NCBI RefSeq assembly: GCF_011397635.1 | Contig: NC_064760.1 | Location: 30,496,856-30,560,855, forward strand | DNA: 64,000 bases | Reading direction: 5' to 3' | From: Epinephelus fuscoguttatus | Taxonomy: Eukaryota; Chordata; Actinopteri; Perciformes; Serranidae | In this document: positions 13,137 to 26,931 of the stretch, in pieces | Layout of the letters: each line of letters begins with the position of its first letter | Numbering within the stretch: position 1 is the stretch's first letter | Notes under the pieces: generated by a model | Seen by the model: the letters and a program-made list of their open reading frames with translations, nothing else | Told to the model about the DNA's origin: nothing | Databases searched by the model: none | Translations under genes and position numbers: made by a program

Positions 13137-15780
13137 CTGACTGTATTTTATTCACTCTGCAGACTGCAAGCGCTGTGCTGACATTGAAAGTACAGGAAAA
13201 TAGTCCTGCTTGATGTGCTGAATTGATACATACAACTTTTGGATGAGGCCTTGTATTTTCTGGAAATAAAAAAACACTCATTTTAAGTAAATCAATCCCC
13301 TGTCTACTCCATCCTGCAATTAGGCTGGTGGATTGGCCTGGCTGTCTCTGCAAGCACCAGCAGCAGCAGGATGAAAAGCATCAGTGTGACATCTGAAGAG
13401 CTGTATTTCCACTTAACAAAAGCTGACAGAGCTCCTGACTCAAGCCCTAACACGCAGGACCTGACACACCGATTGTGGGAGTAATCATAATGGTAATCAA
13501 TAAGAATCACGGTGCTTTTGAATGCCAACTATCACTGTAGAGAAACCGCACACTTAAATGTGAGAGTCAGTTGGGAGATGGATTATGGTTTTGGGCAGGC
13601 TTTAAAATGACTGTCATTACATTGTTATTATTAACACCTTGTAATTAGGTCTGTGGAATCCGGTTCTTTTAAGCAGGATTTAACGGTAATGATGGAAAAT
13701 TGCTACCTTCCTGAGGTGTGTGGCGCCCGCTGCGATTAGTCCCAGTCTCTGCTCTGTCGGAGGAGACAGAGGCGTCTTGTGCCTGTTTGAAGCTCATACC
13801 TGTAGGGCTCCGGAGTTTGAGGAAACATCATGAGAAGTACAACAGCAGCTCTAGCCTTCCTAAATCTGGCCTCTAACCATTCACTGATGGGATAAGGCAA
13901 CGCAGCGTCCTGAAACCCAGCCAAAAAGGTCATAGATGTTACAACTGACATGAGGAAATACAAAGCAGAAGGTTTAATGTCATTGAGTGAGGTTTAGTGT
14001 TCATTCAGCCAAGGAAAGACATGCACAGCTGCTGATGCAACATTAATGTGCATTATTCCATGCTGTCTCCTATAGTCTGCTCCCAGTTTCTATCTTTACT
14101 CTCACGTCTGTTTTCTTGTCTAGTATGTGAGTTTTTCTTATATACATATGCCCACACATGAGGCCACCTGTGAGGTGATTGGAGTGAGCTGTCCGGAGCT
14201 CTGTGATCAACCCTCACTCTGTAATCAGCAGGATTACAGTGGCATCAGGGGCTCGACTCCCCAGCGCCTCAACATCATTAGTCTCCATGTGACGCAAAGT
14301 GCTCTCACAGCATGAGCTCGCTCTCCTGTAAACACATGCAAATCAATTATGGGGCCTATCTATCATTTCAGTGTGCTTCCTACAAGAGGGCAAAAATTAA
14401 CTTGCTAATTATGTACAGTATAAAACTGCTGGGCAAAAATGCACTGACTTCTTATTCTAGAATACTGTATCACTGTGTTTTACAACTCAGTACTGAAGGA
14501 CAGGGGAAAATACCACAGGAAAATAAAAGATTGCTTTGCTTAAATAAATCAAACTCAGTCTCATCAAATAAAAGCAGTCAAAACAGAGAGTATCATCCTG
14601 TATAAAGTCTTCTTTGTGCTTTTTGACTCTTACAGAGACCATTTACTGTGTGTAAACAGTCTATGGATGTTGGCAGAGAAGGGCATCATGAGTCAACATA
14701 ATTTGCAGAGGAATGGTGGGTTAATCCAATGTCTTGTCAAAAAGCAGATTAAAATTGTCATGTCAAAAGAAGCAGTAACATCAGTAGTTTAGTAATGCTA
14801 ACAGCGGTAGATGGAATAGTTGTTCTGTCAATTGTAAATAAAGTTAGAGCACCTGAGTAGCAGCAGCAGAGAGTTAAACAGTAACAACAGCAGTGGTTTG
14901 AATTTGCAGCACAGATGGAACAGGTGTGCGAACGTTTAAATTTAGGTGAGTTGCTTGTCGTGTTCAAAGCGCCAAAGAAAATACATTTGGAAAAACTCAA
15001 CAGCAATGTCTCTTTCCAGAAATCATGACCTGGTTACTCAAGATAATTCACAGACCTTGTTGGGAGTAGTTTCATGTAGGAACCTGAACTACAGCCGCAA
15101 ACCATATCACCGTGCAGAAGGAAGTGCATTTCTACTCGTGGGCGAGAGGTTCATGAGATGTAAATATTAATGGCGTCCTTCTTGGCTGAGCTGTAACTTT
15201 AGTTGGCTAAGTGGTGCTAGGTGAGCTAGCAGTAGATGCAAGCTTCCTCCTGCACATTGATATGTTCAGCGTGCATCTCTATGGCTGTTATATCCAACTC
15301 CCAGCAACTCACACCAAAACAATCTAGACTAATTAATGGCACTACGGGTCAGTAAAGTGTCCTTTAATTATCAACAGAAGTAGCCTGATTTTTTAAATAA
15401 TTTGAGGGCGATCCGACACTGCATAAAATCCCCCCTTTAATCTTCCACCATTGTAATCTGTCTGTGTAGCCTTTCCTCAAGTAACCAGGCCCAAATAGCT
15501 CGTTGCTGTCCACTGGTCACTGAGAAGGTCCCTGCTGAGTCTGTATCAAATTGTGGGGGACACACACACGAGGGAAGTTACTGACAGAGCTGTTGCAACC
15601 TGACCATCCGAGCAAATGTTACAGAATCAGAGCCTCCGTATGAGGCAGAGCAGCAGCAGACCAGAGAACGGACATCCTCAGCTCACATTGATCACGCCAA
15701 ACAGTAATTAGCACTGCTCTCTCTTCTGTCCCACTTCACCTGCATTAGTTCTGCTAGCAACAGTGTGGAGTACACACACC

Positions 15781-15828
<48 letters not shown>

Positions 15829-16230
15829 TGTACACACACATGGCTCAAATGTCTACAGTCTGCAACTGTTAATATGAACATCAACACATGCTTTTTTACA
15901 AATATACATACACAGGAAAAAGTCTTATTCAGGTTCCTTTTATCCTCATTATCTTTACAGCAGCAATTCTCAACAAGCAGGAGGTGTGTCATCTAGTGGG
16001 CTGCGGGGGTACTGCCAAATAACTGTAATTAAAATTGTCCAAATAATGTATTTTTATATATAAATGTGCTAAAGAATTCACATGAATATAAAAAAACCCC
16101 CATCAAATTAAAATGCATAATCTCAATGACAGCTGATATTTTAGTAACACGCCATAAATCATGATTCACCTTAGGGTAGAGACAACCATTGTTGGCTAGC
16201 TAACGTCTCCTCGATTGCAGTGACACAAAA
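13137..16230. other. Intergenic region upstream of the msx2-like gene
   Basis: No protein-coding frame of recognisable family was found. It holds a (CA)n microsatellite (15782-15826) and homeodomain/octamer-like clusters near 14330-14360. Cis-regulatory DNA for the developmental gene downstream is plausible but not shown. Confidence 0.5.
15782..15826. repeat. (CA)n microsatellite
   Basis: An uninterrupted CA dinucleotide tract of about 22 units. Confidence 0.95.
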
Positions 16231-16425
16231 TGGATCAGATTTTGAAATGAAAACATAATGTGGGATACAAGCCGCCCCAGTACCGCTTCAAAGCGTGTGG
16301 TGCAGAAATATGACCCTGAATATATTAAAATTGGGTTCACAAATGTACAGAAAATATTTATTAATCAGTATTTATTAATTATGTAAGTGGGTCGTAAGTC
16401 ACAAAAGTTTGAGAACCCCTGCTTT
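16231..16425 (+). pseudogene. hAT/ZBED-like transposase remnant
   Basis: The block begins ATGGATCAGATTTTGAAA. In another frame it encodes KYDPEYIKIGFTNVQKIF, resembling the K-R-K-Y-x-x-x-Y-x-x-x-G-F-T motif at the start of hAT-derived ZBED5/SCAND3-like proteins. Stops and frameshifts interrupt it. The 3' flank (GTGGGTCGTAAGTC...TTTGAGAACCCCTG) matches the usual end of such fish elements. Confidence 0.5.
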
Positions 16426-17878
16426 AAAGGGACGCACACGTTTATAAATCCTCACGTCATGTGCTGGATACAAAATACTTGATGTCTTACATAACTGACT
16501 TTAATGATAATATAACCTTCCACACAATTTTAAAAAGTGATGTTAGTGTCAGCTTTTGTCTCACTGTTGTTTCCCGGACATGCTTCATCATGTTCAAAGC
16601 TGACTTAAACACACTAACAACCGCTCCACACAGCAACCCATGGACTTTCTCACTGCAGCCATCACGGGCCAATCAGGACTGAATCAATATTTCATCTGAA
16701 GACAGTCAAAATAAACGACACAAAATGGCATAAAAAAGAAAGGCACAACCATGGACAGCTTCAAGATAACTGATGTCTAATGTCTTTGTAAGTATAGGGT
16801 AGAGTGGATTACAGCTAAAAGTAGAACGAGCTCTTAAGTTGTTTTCCTAAATCTAAAGAGAGGAGTTTATTTGGGTCGCATTTTGGCCTGCATGTTTTCA
16901 GATGAGTCCTGTGTTATAAAGCTGGCACCCATCACTCCCAGAGCTGTTTATTTACTGAAGGCTGGTGGTTAGAGTGCAGGCTACTTTCTATACATTAATG
17001 TATATGACTGTACTTCTCTACTTTGCAACTTATTTCCAACATCCTTAAACTCAAGAACCACAGAGATGACTATCATCAGTGTGGCAATTAAACAGAGCTA
17101 ACAAAAGTATACTCAAGTACCCCAATTATGCCATTTATGCTCTAGTTATAAGTATAACCTGGCTATTGGAGGCAAATGTAATCAATGCAGAAGACATTAC
17201 GTATTTAATGCGACTTGTGAGTACAAAGAGAAAACCAGCTTCAGTCTGAGGGAGTAATTATCTCCTGGGATGCTGAAAGTGGTCAGACGTGTTTTCTCAT
17301 TATTGCATCCTCAGGTTCTTCTGACAGTGCAATTATTACTTCACGGTTAGCTGACGGATCTTTCAGCCCTTCATTGTGTTTCCACCCATTGCTGTTGTTT
17401 GAAGCGAGTCACTTCATAATATTACAAAAGCCAAAACATATTAAACTAATCCCCTGACTGACGAAAGCACTGCAGCTACAGTAAATCCCCCGTCTCACCC
17501 ACAACAACATTACAGTTATGCAAATGTGCACGTGATATCTGTGGGAGCACAACAAACTTTTTAACTTTGACCCACATTAACCACAAAAAGCTAAAGACAG
17601 AAAATTATTCAGTGCCATTATCTCACAAATTTATAGGGCTGGGTATCGCTTAAAACATTACAAGACCAGTACCAATACCAGTACACTTAAAGTGATACTG
17701 ACACCATGGAGTAGGCTACTTCATTTGATACCTTGTTTTCTACTTCATTTGATACTTACTGTGTGAATGGAAGCATTCCGTTACAAAAATTGCCACCAGA
17801 TGCCACAGGTATGTATTTAGCCATACTTTTGAATACTTCGGTGGCATCTTGGCATGCTGAATTGACAGCTCAGTAAAG

Positions 17879-18180
17879 CCCCTTTTACACTGCCAGATTT
17901 TTGCAGAATGTTGGGCTGTTTTGCCGGCAAGCTGCGAGCGTTTAGATACACAGAGCCTGGATTGGCGAGTTGATCCGAGGTGCCCAATTTTCCGCCTCGT
18001 AGGGTAGACATATTGGCGGAACCTTTTTGGTTTCAAAAGAACGAGGCACCCTTCCGCCACGGTTGTTGATGACTTGTGGGAGGAGCTGTTGATGAAGCGG
18101 CACGTGCGACCCACTGGCAACTGGGGCGACAAGGAATTGTGCGCCCTCTTTTCCCTCGTAAATGAAGAGGTCATTAACCG
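17879..18180. mobile_element. Probable non-autonomous DNA element
   Basis: It starts GCCCCTTTTACACTGCCAG, a typical terminus of fish MITE-like elements; CCCCTTTTACACTG recurs at about 60698. Both antisense and sense frames are open for about 140 codons but show no family resemblance, so I do not call a gene. Confidence 0.35.
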
Positions 18181-19924
18181 TCAAGTGATGGGGCCAAAGA
18201 CTGATTGGGCTTTTTAAAAAATTAAAAAGTAAGAGAGGCTTGAATGTGTGAACACTCAACTCTGCTGCATAGGTGGTGCTTGAAACAACAGCACAACTGC
18301 AGGAGACACACATGCAGACAGCAGAACAAGGCCTATTTACTAACATTAAGTAAATAAAGAAAAAAATCAAGAGAACTTCAACATCTACTCTTGCTTAAAA
18401 TATATAAATTCGAGCACTCTCAATGACCCATGTCTATTTGTGTGTTTTCAAAAACTTTTAGGGCCTTGACGTTTTTACACTCAAATTCACAAACTTTCAA
18501 GTATTTCAACCACCCATCGAAACCCTGAAAGCTTCCTCCTGAAAAGAAGCTGCGACTTTATGAAGTCACACTTGTGCATCTTTAGAACACATTAACATTT
18601 AGGAAATATTAGTTATCACAAGATTGTGAACATGAGAGACACACACAGGGTCACACTAAGTAGGGCATAGGGTTATTTAGGCTCATAGTATAAGCAATGA
18701 GGAAGTAACAGCAATGTCATGTCACTGAACTTCCTCTCTTTCATGTGCAAATGTGTAGAAATTCTGAGCCAGATAATGGGCTTAAATGCAATCCAACAGT
18801 GGATTAATGAACATTGTTTGGGAGTAAGCGTGCTAAAATGGAGGCAAGTGAAGTACATAATGTAAACGACATGCTTAGCTTGCTTTACACTTGAAATTAT
18901 ATATTCTGGCTCTAATCCACAAACACAAACATGAGCACCATCTGCAGAGAGTGAAAGTGGCGGCTTTCACATGGCTTTGCCAGTTGCTCCAGGCAGAGTG
19001 ATTATTACACTGTAGTGTAGCTACAACCAGGTGATCCACAGGTAATATACTCCCTTTCCAAAACCATCTTCCCTCATTTGTCATTTTCATGGCTTCTGGG
19101 GATAATTTTCTTTCTTACAAATGACAGACAGTATTTACAATTACTACACAATAAAATAACAATGACAATGAAGGAGAGCTATCTATAGTCTATTGGCTGC
19201 CACAACTGTAGAAGCATTTTCATCATTTATAACGTTTACAACCTATAAACATCCATCCGTTTTCTATAACAGCATGTTGTTGTTGTTTCAGCTACAATAA
19301 TCAATTGTAGAGTAATATTGGCAAATTGTAATGCAATAACATCTCAATCTGAAGTGAGTACAGTATAGATGACGGCCATTTAAAGAAGAGCAGTCTAATA
19401 ATGAGCCTACATTACTAAACATTACCAACTATCAACTACGTATTCACATGGATTGAGAACAGATTAAAGAACCACTTCTTTTTAATTTTTATTTCATGAT
19501 TTACATTCTCAAGTGTTGAGAACAGCCTGGTAGGTTAATGTGCCTTCTGTTTCTCCGCAGAACTAAAAGGAGTCACAGCAGTTTGCTCTCGGCTTGGAAA
19601 GGGATGCTGCCTGTTGACTTAAGTAAAGCTGATAAAACTCTGTGACAGCGTTCATTTTCTTGCAAATTTCGACACCCTGAACTATGTCTGACAGTGAAAA
19701 TAATGAAATGCTCTTAAGGAGTTGGAATTTGTTCAGTAATTCTGTCAGGGATGAGAGGAAGGGAAGTGCTAACATGCTGTCAAACCACGTACTTTCCAAA
19801 AATGTGGTTGCTTCCTCTTACCATCAGCAAAAACAAGAACTTACTACAAAATCTTGTGTTGAACATTTACGCAAAAAGGTGTGGGGATTTTAATAGATTA
19901 GATTGCCAACTGTTGGTCCACAAT

Positions 19925-20395
19925 GACATATCTTAACTATTAGAGGGATTGTCTTGATGACAAACTAATGACTTGGTGAGGTTTACATTTGAGATGTTTA
20001 GTTAAATGTCTCAACCACTGTTGCATGAATTACCATGAACTTTGGTATACACATTGATGTCCCCCTCAAGATGAACTCTAATAACATTGCGGACCACTTG
20101 TCTTTTCCCTTATTGGTTCAAAATTTCCCAAACTTTTGTTCGTGACGAAATATCTGCAAAACTAATGACACTCCCATCAGCCTCATCTGTAATTTGTGTT
20201 TGTTGCTAACTGGCAAATGTTAGCAGGCGAGCATGCTAAACTAAGATAATGAACATGGTTAACATTGTACCAGCTAAACATTAACATGTTAGCATTGTCA
20301 TTGTGAGCATGTTAATATGCTGGTATTAGCATTTAGCTCAAAGTACCACTGTGCCTGAATACAACCCCGTAGAGCTGCTAGTGAGTCTGCAGTCT
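19925..20395. mobile_element. Dispersed repeat with TTAGCATG/GCATGCTAA motifs
   Basis: It contains GTTAGCAGGCGAGCATGCTAA, ACATGTTAGCATTGTCATTG and TTAGCATTTAGCTCAAAGTA, ending ...GTAGAGCTGCTAG. This arrangement is a familiar noncoding dispersed repeat of percomorph genomes. No coding capacity. Confidence 0.5.
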
Positions 20396-20504
20396 TGTTA
20401 TACAAACAACAGATAAAATGTAATGAAACCCAGACAGTTTTCATCATACTTCATAGTTCCCCCCAGCTCTCTGAAGCATTTTACCACCTTTTACACTTAA
20501 CAAA

Positions 20505-21362
20505 ACTAGAAATGCTTAATTTGTTTTTGCTCGCATTTTTCACGAGTTGAAATAAAACATCTGAGATGCCCACAAAGGCTTAGTTTGCTAATATTTTGTT
20601 CACGTTTGTCTAAATCCGTGTTAGTAAGCACTTAGCAAACTTAATCCATCTACCTGACAGGAGTAATCTATCAAGATGCAGTATCATTACTGAACAGCAT
20701 CATTACTACACAGGTGTGCCCTGAGCTGGTCACTATTAAACGCCATACTAAAATGTGCAGTTTAACCACACAACACAAGCGAGCATGCCATGGGCATGAC
20801 TGCAGGAATGTCCACCAGAGCTGTTGCCCATGAATTGAATGGTAATGTTACTTCTATACGACATCTCCAATGTCATTCTGATAATTTGGCAGTACATCCA
20901 ACCAGTCTAGTGAGCTAAACACGGACCTCCACTGCCGGCTTCTTCACCTGCAAGATTTTCTGAGATCAACCACTGAAATGAGAGCCCCTGAAACAATTTC
21001 TAACAGTTTGCTCAGGAATTCTTCGGCAAACCTTGCGAACCAACTGTTCATCAGCTGTACGGGTGGCTGGTCTCAGGTAATCTTGCAGGTGAAGATGCTT
21101 GATGTAGAGGCCCTGAGCTGATGTGGTTACACATAACCGCATTTGTGAGGACAGTTGGATGTATGGCCAAATTCTTGGTCACATAATCAGAGGGGGGTTA
21201 TGATAGTGAAATCAATATTCAGTTCATGTGCAACAGCTCTGGTGGACATTCCTGCAGTCCGCATACCAATGGCACGCTACCTTAAAACTTGAGACCCCTG
21301 TGGCGTTGTGTTTTTTGATAAAACTGCACATTTTAGAGTGGCCCTTTATTGTGACCATCCCA
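20505..21362. mobile_element. Fold-back (long inverted repeat) DNA element
   Basis: Sequence around 20731-20980 is the imperfect reverse complement of about 21050-21358. Examples are GACTGCAGGAATGTCCACCA against TGGTGGACATTCCTGCAGTC, AATTTGGCAGTACATCCAAC against GTTGGATGTATGGCCAAATT, and AAAATGTGCAGTTT against AAACTGCACATTTT. The outer left part (20505-20730) has no partner on the right, where LINE-like sequence begins, so the right end is probably truncated. The family is common in fish; no transposase frame was seen. Confidence 0.65.
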
Positions 21363-21383
21363 ACACGACATAAAATTCCCACC

Positions 21384-21710
21384 TCAGTGTCCAGATTTGC
21401 ACACCTCTTTTGTGGCTTTTTCTATCTCTTTCAGCACAACGTCTTGATTTACAGCCATCAGCTTCTCCATCGATCCATGCAACTTATCAACTCTAGAATT
21501 GACTTGCTTTTCCATGCTATCAATTCTAGAATTGACTTGCTTTTCCATGTCGATCTGTATGCAGTCCAGTCTTGAGTTAAGCACTTTTAATTCTTTCATT
21601 ACCGCAGCATTGCCGCTGCAGCACTCGCTTTTATTCTTGTTGCTGTTTGTGGAGGCTCGCCCTGGTTTCTCGTGATCCCCCATAATTTTGTCCAACATGG
21701 GGCACTTCAC
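21384..21710 (-). pseudogene. Coiled-coil ORF resembling a LINE ORF1 N-terminus
   Basis: The frame gives about 108 residues, starting MKCPMLDKIMGDHEKPGRAS and containing heptad-like LNSRLDCIQIDMEKQVNSRI with an 11-residue tandem repeat (MEKQVNSR-D). Such short coiled-coil frames resemble L1/Tx1-type ORF1 proteins of fish. There is no downstream RRM-like domain or reverse transcriptase, so it is a fragment. I cannot exclude a spurious frame. Confidence 0.35.
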
Positions 21711-23454
21711 CTCCCAAAGCGAAGATGTAAACTTTACACTGGGTTTTGTACAAGTTTGTTCAAAGTTTGTTCAAAAGTTTGTTCAAAAGTTTGAGAACAC
21801 CAGCACGCAAACACACTCACGCGACCATCACCCAGAAGTGATCTTTAAGTGTAGTTTACATCCAGGTATAGTCAATTTATATTGTGTTCTGTGATCAAAA
21901 TCATCTAGAGGTTGAAGACAGCACAACTATTTGTCAAAGGGAGAGTAAGTACTACAGTGAAGAAGTTCAACCAAAGCGACACATTACTTTAACCTTTTGC
22001 TGAGGATGAGAATGAGTAAAAAAGATAAAACGAATGAGCTAGCTCCCCTGCTAGTCATGTGCCTCACCCACACCTCTCAAATGTGCTGACATTACTGGGT
22101 CCTGTTTCTCACATTGAGCAATTTCAGTCAGGATGTGGTACAGTAGGTGTTAAAACACGATGAATCATCCATCATTCTCAGAAGCACCACCATACTGCTA
22201 TCTACGATTCCAGCATTTGAGTAAATCCAGCGTCAGAAAGCTGCTTAGAAAACAAACAAAGGCTTTGAATTTTAGAGCTGCAACAACATGGGATGAATTT
22301 ATATAAACATGAATTCACAGCTACCCAAACAAGACTTAATGCACAACATACTATATCCCTTTACATTACATCTTATAGCTCAGTGTCTTCTACATCTCTC
22401 CACCAGTGTTTTAGCTCACTACAGATTCTGTACAACAAAACCAGCTTGTTTCAAACTGCACAACATCCTGGGGCCTCTGTCCATGTAAACAATGCAGCAC
22501 ACTGCCGGTCAACAGGCTTCACAGTGTGGTCTGGAGGTACAGCTGCCACAGTCTGCCAGTCTCCGAGCAGACCACAGCTCTGATTAAAAGGCCTGTTTAA
22601 CTGCTAATCACCAGTCCAGAAGCCATTTATCTTCAGTGCTGTAAAAACACTCTCAATAAACCGCCTGTTTACTGATTCAAACCACCAGCTCTATTTGCTG
22701 CAGAGCACACCAGCCTGTGATCTTCAGTATTCGTTTCTGAAACAGAGCGAAAGTGCCTTCAATTTTCTGAAAGTAGCCACGTTACACGCTATATCCAAGC
22801 TGCCCGTAGATGTATTATACAGAAGTAAACTGATAATGTGCCCAAATCAATTATTTTCAAAATAACAAGTTGTTGAAACCAGTTGAGCAGGTTTTGCTTT
22901 AGAAAGCACCAAATCAAGAGTGCAACTTTTCATCAAACTTATCTTAAATGATACACGGCAGGTATAAGGATTCTGTGGCATGGTGCTGGGTAACGAGGAA
23001 AATAATCACATGAACACAGGTGCCTAAGGCAATATTTAAATCCCCAAATGACCCACATAGATAGACTGGGAATGCATATGCAATACCCAGAAGTGCCCAC
23101 AATGTACAGGCAGTAAGAGCTGTTATACACAATGGCATGCTGAGACCAATAAATCAAATCAATCAACTGGTGAGGTTATCTTTATTCAGTCGTACGTTTA
23201 TCACCTTTGATAGAATGAGGATAACACAGATGGGCTTACATTCATCCACTTGACTGAGGACTCATTGGTCACTGTGGTAGGGAGTTTTTTGTGGAGAGTC
23301 TGTTGGATGGTAAGTTTAAAGACGGGAGCAGAGATCTGTGGTTTTTTCCATTTTTAGTGCCAACTCTTTCATCGCACAGCTTACAAATCACTTTGTTCAT
23401 GTTCTGTCCATTGCTTTTAACTATTTATTATCCTGTACATACATGTATATATGT

Positions 23455-23806
23455 CTTTAAGTTTAAGTTTATTTACTTTATTAATCCCCCTGAGGAGAAA
23501 TTCAATGTTTTCACTCTTGCTTGTCAATTACACACAGGTCCGAAAGACACATACATGCACAAACAGGACCTATACATGCACAAAGTGGAGAGATGTCAGA
23601 GTGAGGGGACTGCCCTTGGTGAGGCGCCCTGAGCGGTTGGGGGGTCCGGTGCCTTGCTCAAGGGCACCTCGGCAGTGCCCAGGTGGTGAACTGGCCCCTC
23701 TCCAGCCACCAGTCCACACTCCATATTTTTGGTCCAGACAGGGACTCGAACAGGCGACGCTCCGGTTCCCAACCCAAGTCCCTATGGACTGAGCTACTGC
23801 CGCCCC
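23455..23806 (-). mobile_element. tRNA-derived SINE (family B), copy 1
   Basis: On the minus strand the head reads GGGGCGGCAGTAGCTCAGTC (A box) with B box GTTCGAGTCCC about 40 bp later. A body containing TGCCCTTGAGCAAGGCACCG follows, and the tail is ATTAATAAAGTAAATAAACT. The same family recurs at 62588-62897. Clear target-site duplications were not identified. Confidence 0.75.
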
Positions 23807-26175
23807 AATTTAATGTACTATGGTTTTAATATACCCTGAAACTAATTTTAACTGTTACCCAGATCATCATTTTTCTGTTTTATTAGTTCATTACAATGCA
23901 TTATTTAACTCTCTGTAGTTACCTATTTCTATTTTTATGAGTATTCGCAATGCTTTTCATTGCACTTTAATGTTGTCATGTCCACGTTGAATGTCTTTGC
24001 TTGTTTGCTATATGCTCTTACTGCACTTGGATTCGTGAGTAATGACATTTTGTTCACCGTATGCTAGTGTACATTTAGAATGACAATGAATTGAACTGAA
24101 CTGAATCAAATATTCTCTGGCTCTGCTTTTTTTTTGTTTGGTTTAAAAACAAAGAATCCCCAAATAGGTGCATTTGCATTCTTTTTTCTAACGAAAGCTT
24201 AACGAAATCTTTCCTGCTGCATCCAAGACAACACAACAACACAGTTGCCACACTGCTGCTTTTTTGCTTGTCATGTAATACAGCATATGCTTACGTTAAA
24301 AGGGTAGTTACTTACAGTGTCAGATGTATGCTAGCATGTTGTTACTTTTTATGATTCACCACAGTAATGAGGTGAAGCATACAGAAAGCAAGAGAATAGG
24401 CAAAATTCATATGAGATATTGCACAATTGAATATCATAGTGTTATTGTGGATACATAAGGATCATTACTGTGGCCAGCCAATATCCTGTTGTAACAATAA
24501 ACTCAACATATTGCCCAAGTCTACAGATGCCAGAACAACATGTCTTAAATGCGGTAGAAATGCCAGGTATCTGCACATATTATATGCAGTTGTAAATATG
24601 GGTGCATTAAACCCTTCACTGCTGCATATTAAAGCACATACTGTGCTGAACTTTAGTGAGAACTCTGATAAGGCTGCCATGTTGTGTTCAGGGCAGAAAA
24701 GGGTAAAACAACTGGCCTCTAAACACAGAGGCAATGAGGCTCATCAATCAAAACATTAAGAAACTGCAGAACAATTTAAAGTAAATTGTCCATGGTCTAA
24801 CAGCAATTATTTTACAGTTAAAATAATCACAGCCATATGCTCCCAAGTTGATTTAGTAATATAAATTCTGATAAAAAGAGCAAACCTTTGGTGACACATT
24901 CATCACTTGAAACCTTTGGTGAACAAGTTCAGGTCAGTGGTATTATTCAATATTCTTGAACACTTTTTGTTTATTAATGACGAATGTGGAAACAGTTTGA
25001 ACAATGGCAATAAAGCCAGTTGACCAAAGGTTTGACCCACAATAAATGATGAATTCAAAGGTCTTCCGAAATCATCTGCTCTGTTTCCTCTCAAAATGGA
25101 TGTACTGGTAACGGCAGCTGACAATGTAGCGGCTCTTGTAACCATACAAGCGGCAAAATGAGATTGGCTTTAAGGACAATCTGCAATCAACTACATCATC
25201 TTAGAGAAATGTTCTTCCACTAATAGAAGCACGCACAAGCCATTTTGTACATTTTTATAGCAAAAAATATAATACTAACAAACATCATTAATACAGCCAG
25301 GATGCTGCACCACCCACAGATCTACAGGAATTTATTAGTTTTCTTATGCAACTATAAAACTGGCTGGTAAAATTTCTGTGAGCAGGTAGTAAAAAGGAGT
25401 GAGTCAACACAGAATGAGAGAGTTGTGTGAACAAGAACTGCTAACTACCACAGCAGACATTGATATTGGAGGAGCTGGTGCCCTCTGGTGGATAATGAAA
25501 ATAGTTTTATGTGAGATAACCTCATGGTATTGTAATTCCTGCAACATGCTGTAATATGGGTTTGTGAACTCAATATCATAAATAACTGTTCAATCTCACG
25601 CAACACAACTTTATAATAAGAAAGATGTTTATAGTGTTAGTATACTGTCAATAATGTTGATATGATATTTTCTCTATCCACTATTATATACTAAACTGCT
25701 CTGAAACAGTCTCAGCTTACAGTGAACAATAAAATCTTTACAAAGGCAGCATGTGCTGTACTGGACTTGTATATAACTCATGGCCAAAAATCATAATTTG
25801 CCTACATGATGAAACTGTAAAATACCAGGCTGATTTGAATTTTAAAAAATTAGCACACAGACGTGAACATGGACTCTTTTAATAAAGGACACTGTTAACT
25901 GAACACTGTGTAAAAGACTGTTCTCTTTGGAAAATACATTGTTATGCAGATTGTCTTATTGTCGCAGGGCACACTACTAGTGAGGACAAACACGGATGAA
26001 CCACCTAACTGTGCCCTGTTGTAACATTGGTTTTGAAACCTCCATGCTTAAGGAACTAAAGACATAACTAGTAAGAACTTTGATGTGGAGAAATATTGAT
26101 GATGTATTTAAGTAAAATAAAACAAGGTAAGTGACCTGCCACAGTTGTGGGTAATTTCAGTCAGTGAACGCAGAC
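23807..26175. other. Intergenic stretch without a gene
   Basis: It is AT-rich and no frame resembles a protein family. In human the gene NSG2 would be expected between C5orf47 and MSX2. None of its conserved features (a transmembrane segment followed by a Cys-containing loop) was seen here or in 13-23 kb. Confidence 0.5.
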
Positions 26176-26892
26176 TCAGTTGGCCTGGCTGACGGTGGCC
26201 AGTCTCTCTCTGATAAGCTGGTTCTCCTCCAGCATCTTGGAGATGGTCCTAAGAACTGCAAGCCTGGCCTATTTGGGATAGGAAGCACATTCCCAGAAAA
26301 AGAAAAAGATCTTGGTTGTCTGGTTCATGAGTTCAGAGGACACAAAGTCCTCCTCCACCATACAGACATGTGTACAGGCAGAGTCTGCAGATTTATCAAC
26401 AGGACTTTTCACAGAAAAAAACTGACCTCTCACAGAAGGAAAAACACAGGCATTACTGATACAAACAATAGCTCTGTTCTATTTAAGTGTCCCACCGAGC
26501 CATGACAGTGTGCTAAATAGAAGTCAGCCATCACTGAGTTTGTTTACATAGACATGATTAGCCTGTTTATGAAGCTTATCCCAGTTATGATCATATTCGG
26601 GATATGGTGTTTACATGAGCACAGACAAATCTGATTATTCATACTCCAACATGGTAACCAAAAAACTTAAATTAATAGTCAGGTTCATAATGTCCTGAAC
26701 GGAATCAATGTGAATTTGAGGGTTTTGCTTTTAATCAAAGTTTACGATCAGGTGCTGTCATGTTTACAAAAACTAACCAGCAATGGGAGATAGAAGCAAC
26801 AGGAAATATTCAACACTCCACTGTACATTTACTAAGCTAACATTTGACAGCTTAACGTCTAATTTCCTCTCTGTTCCAATCGCATCGTCTCA

Positions 26893-26931
<39 letters not shown>

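Noticed and set aside
17740..18370. Three overlapping minus-strand frames of 64-144 codons
   Set aside because: They lie in a probable MITE-like element and none resembles a known protein.
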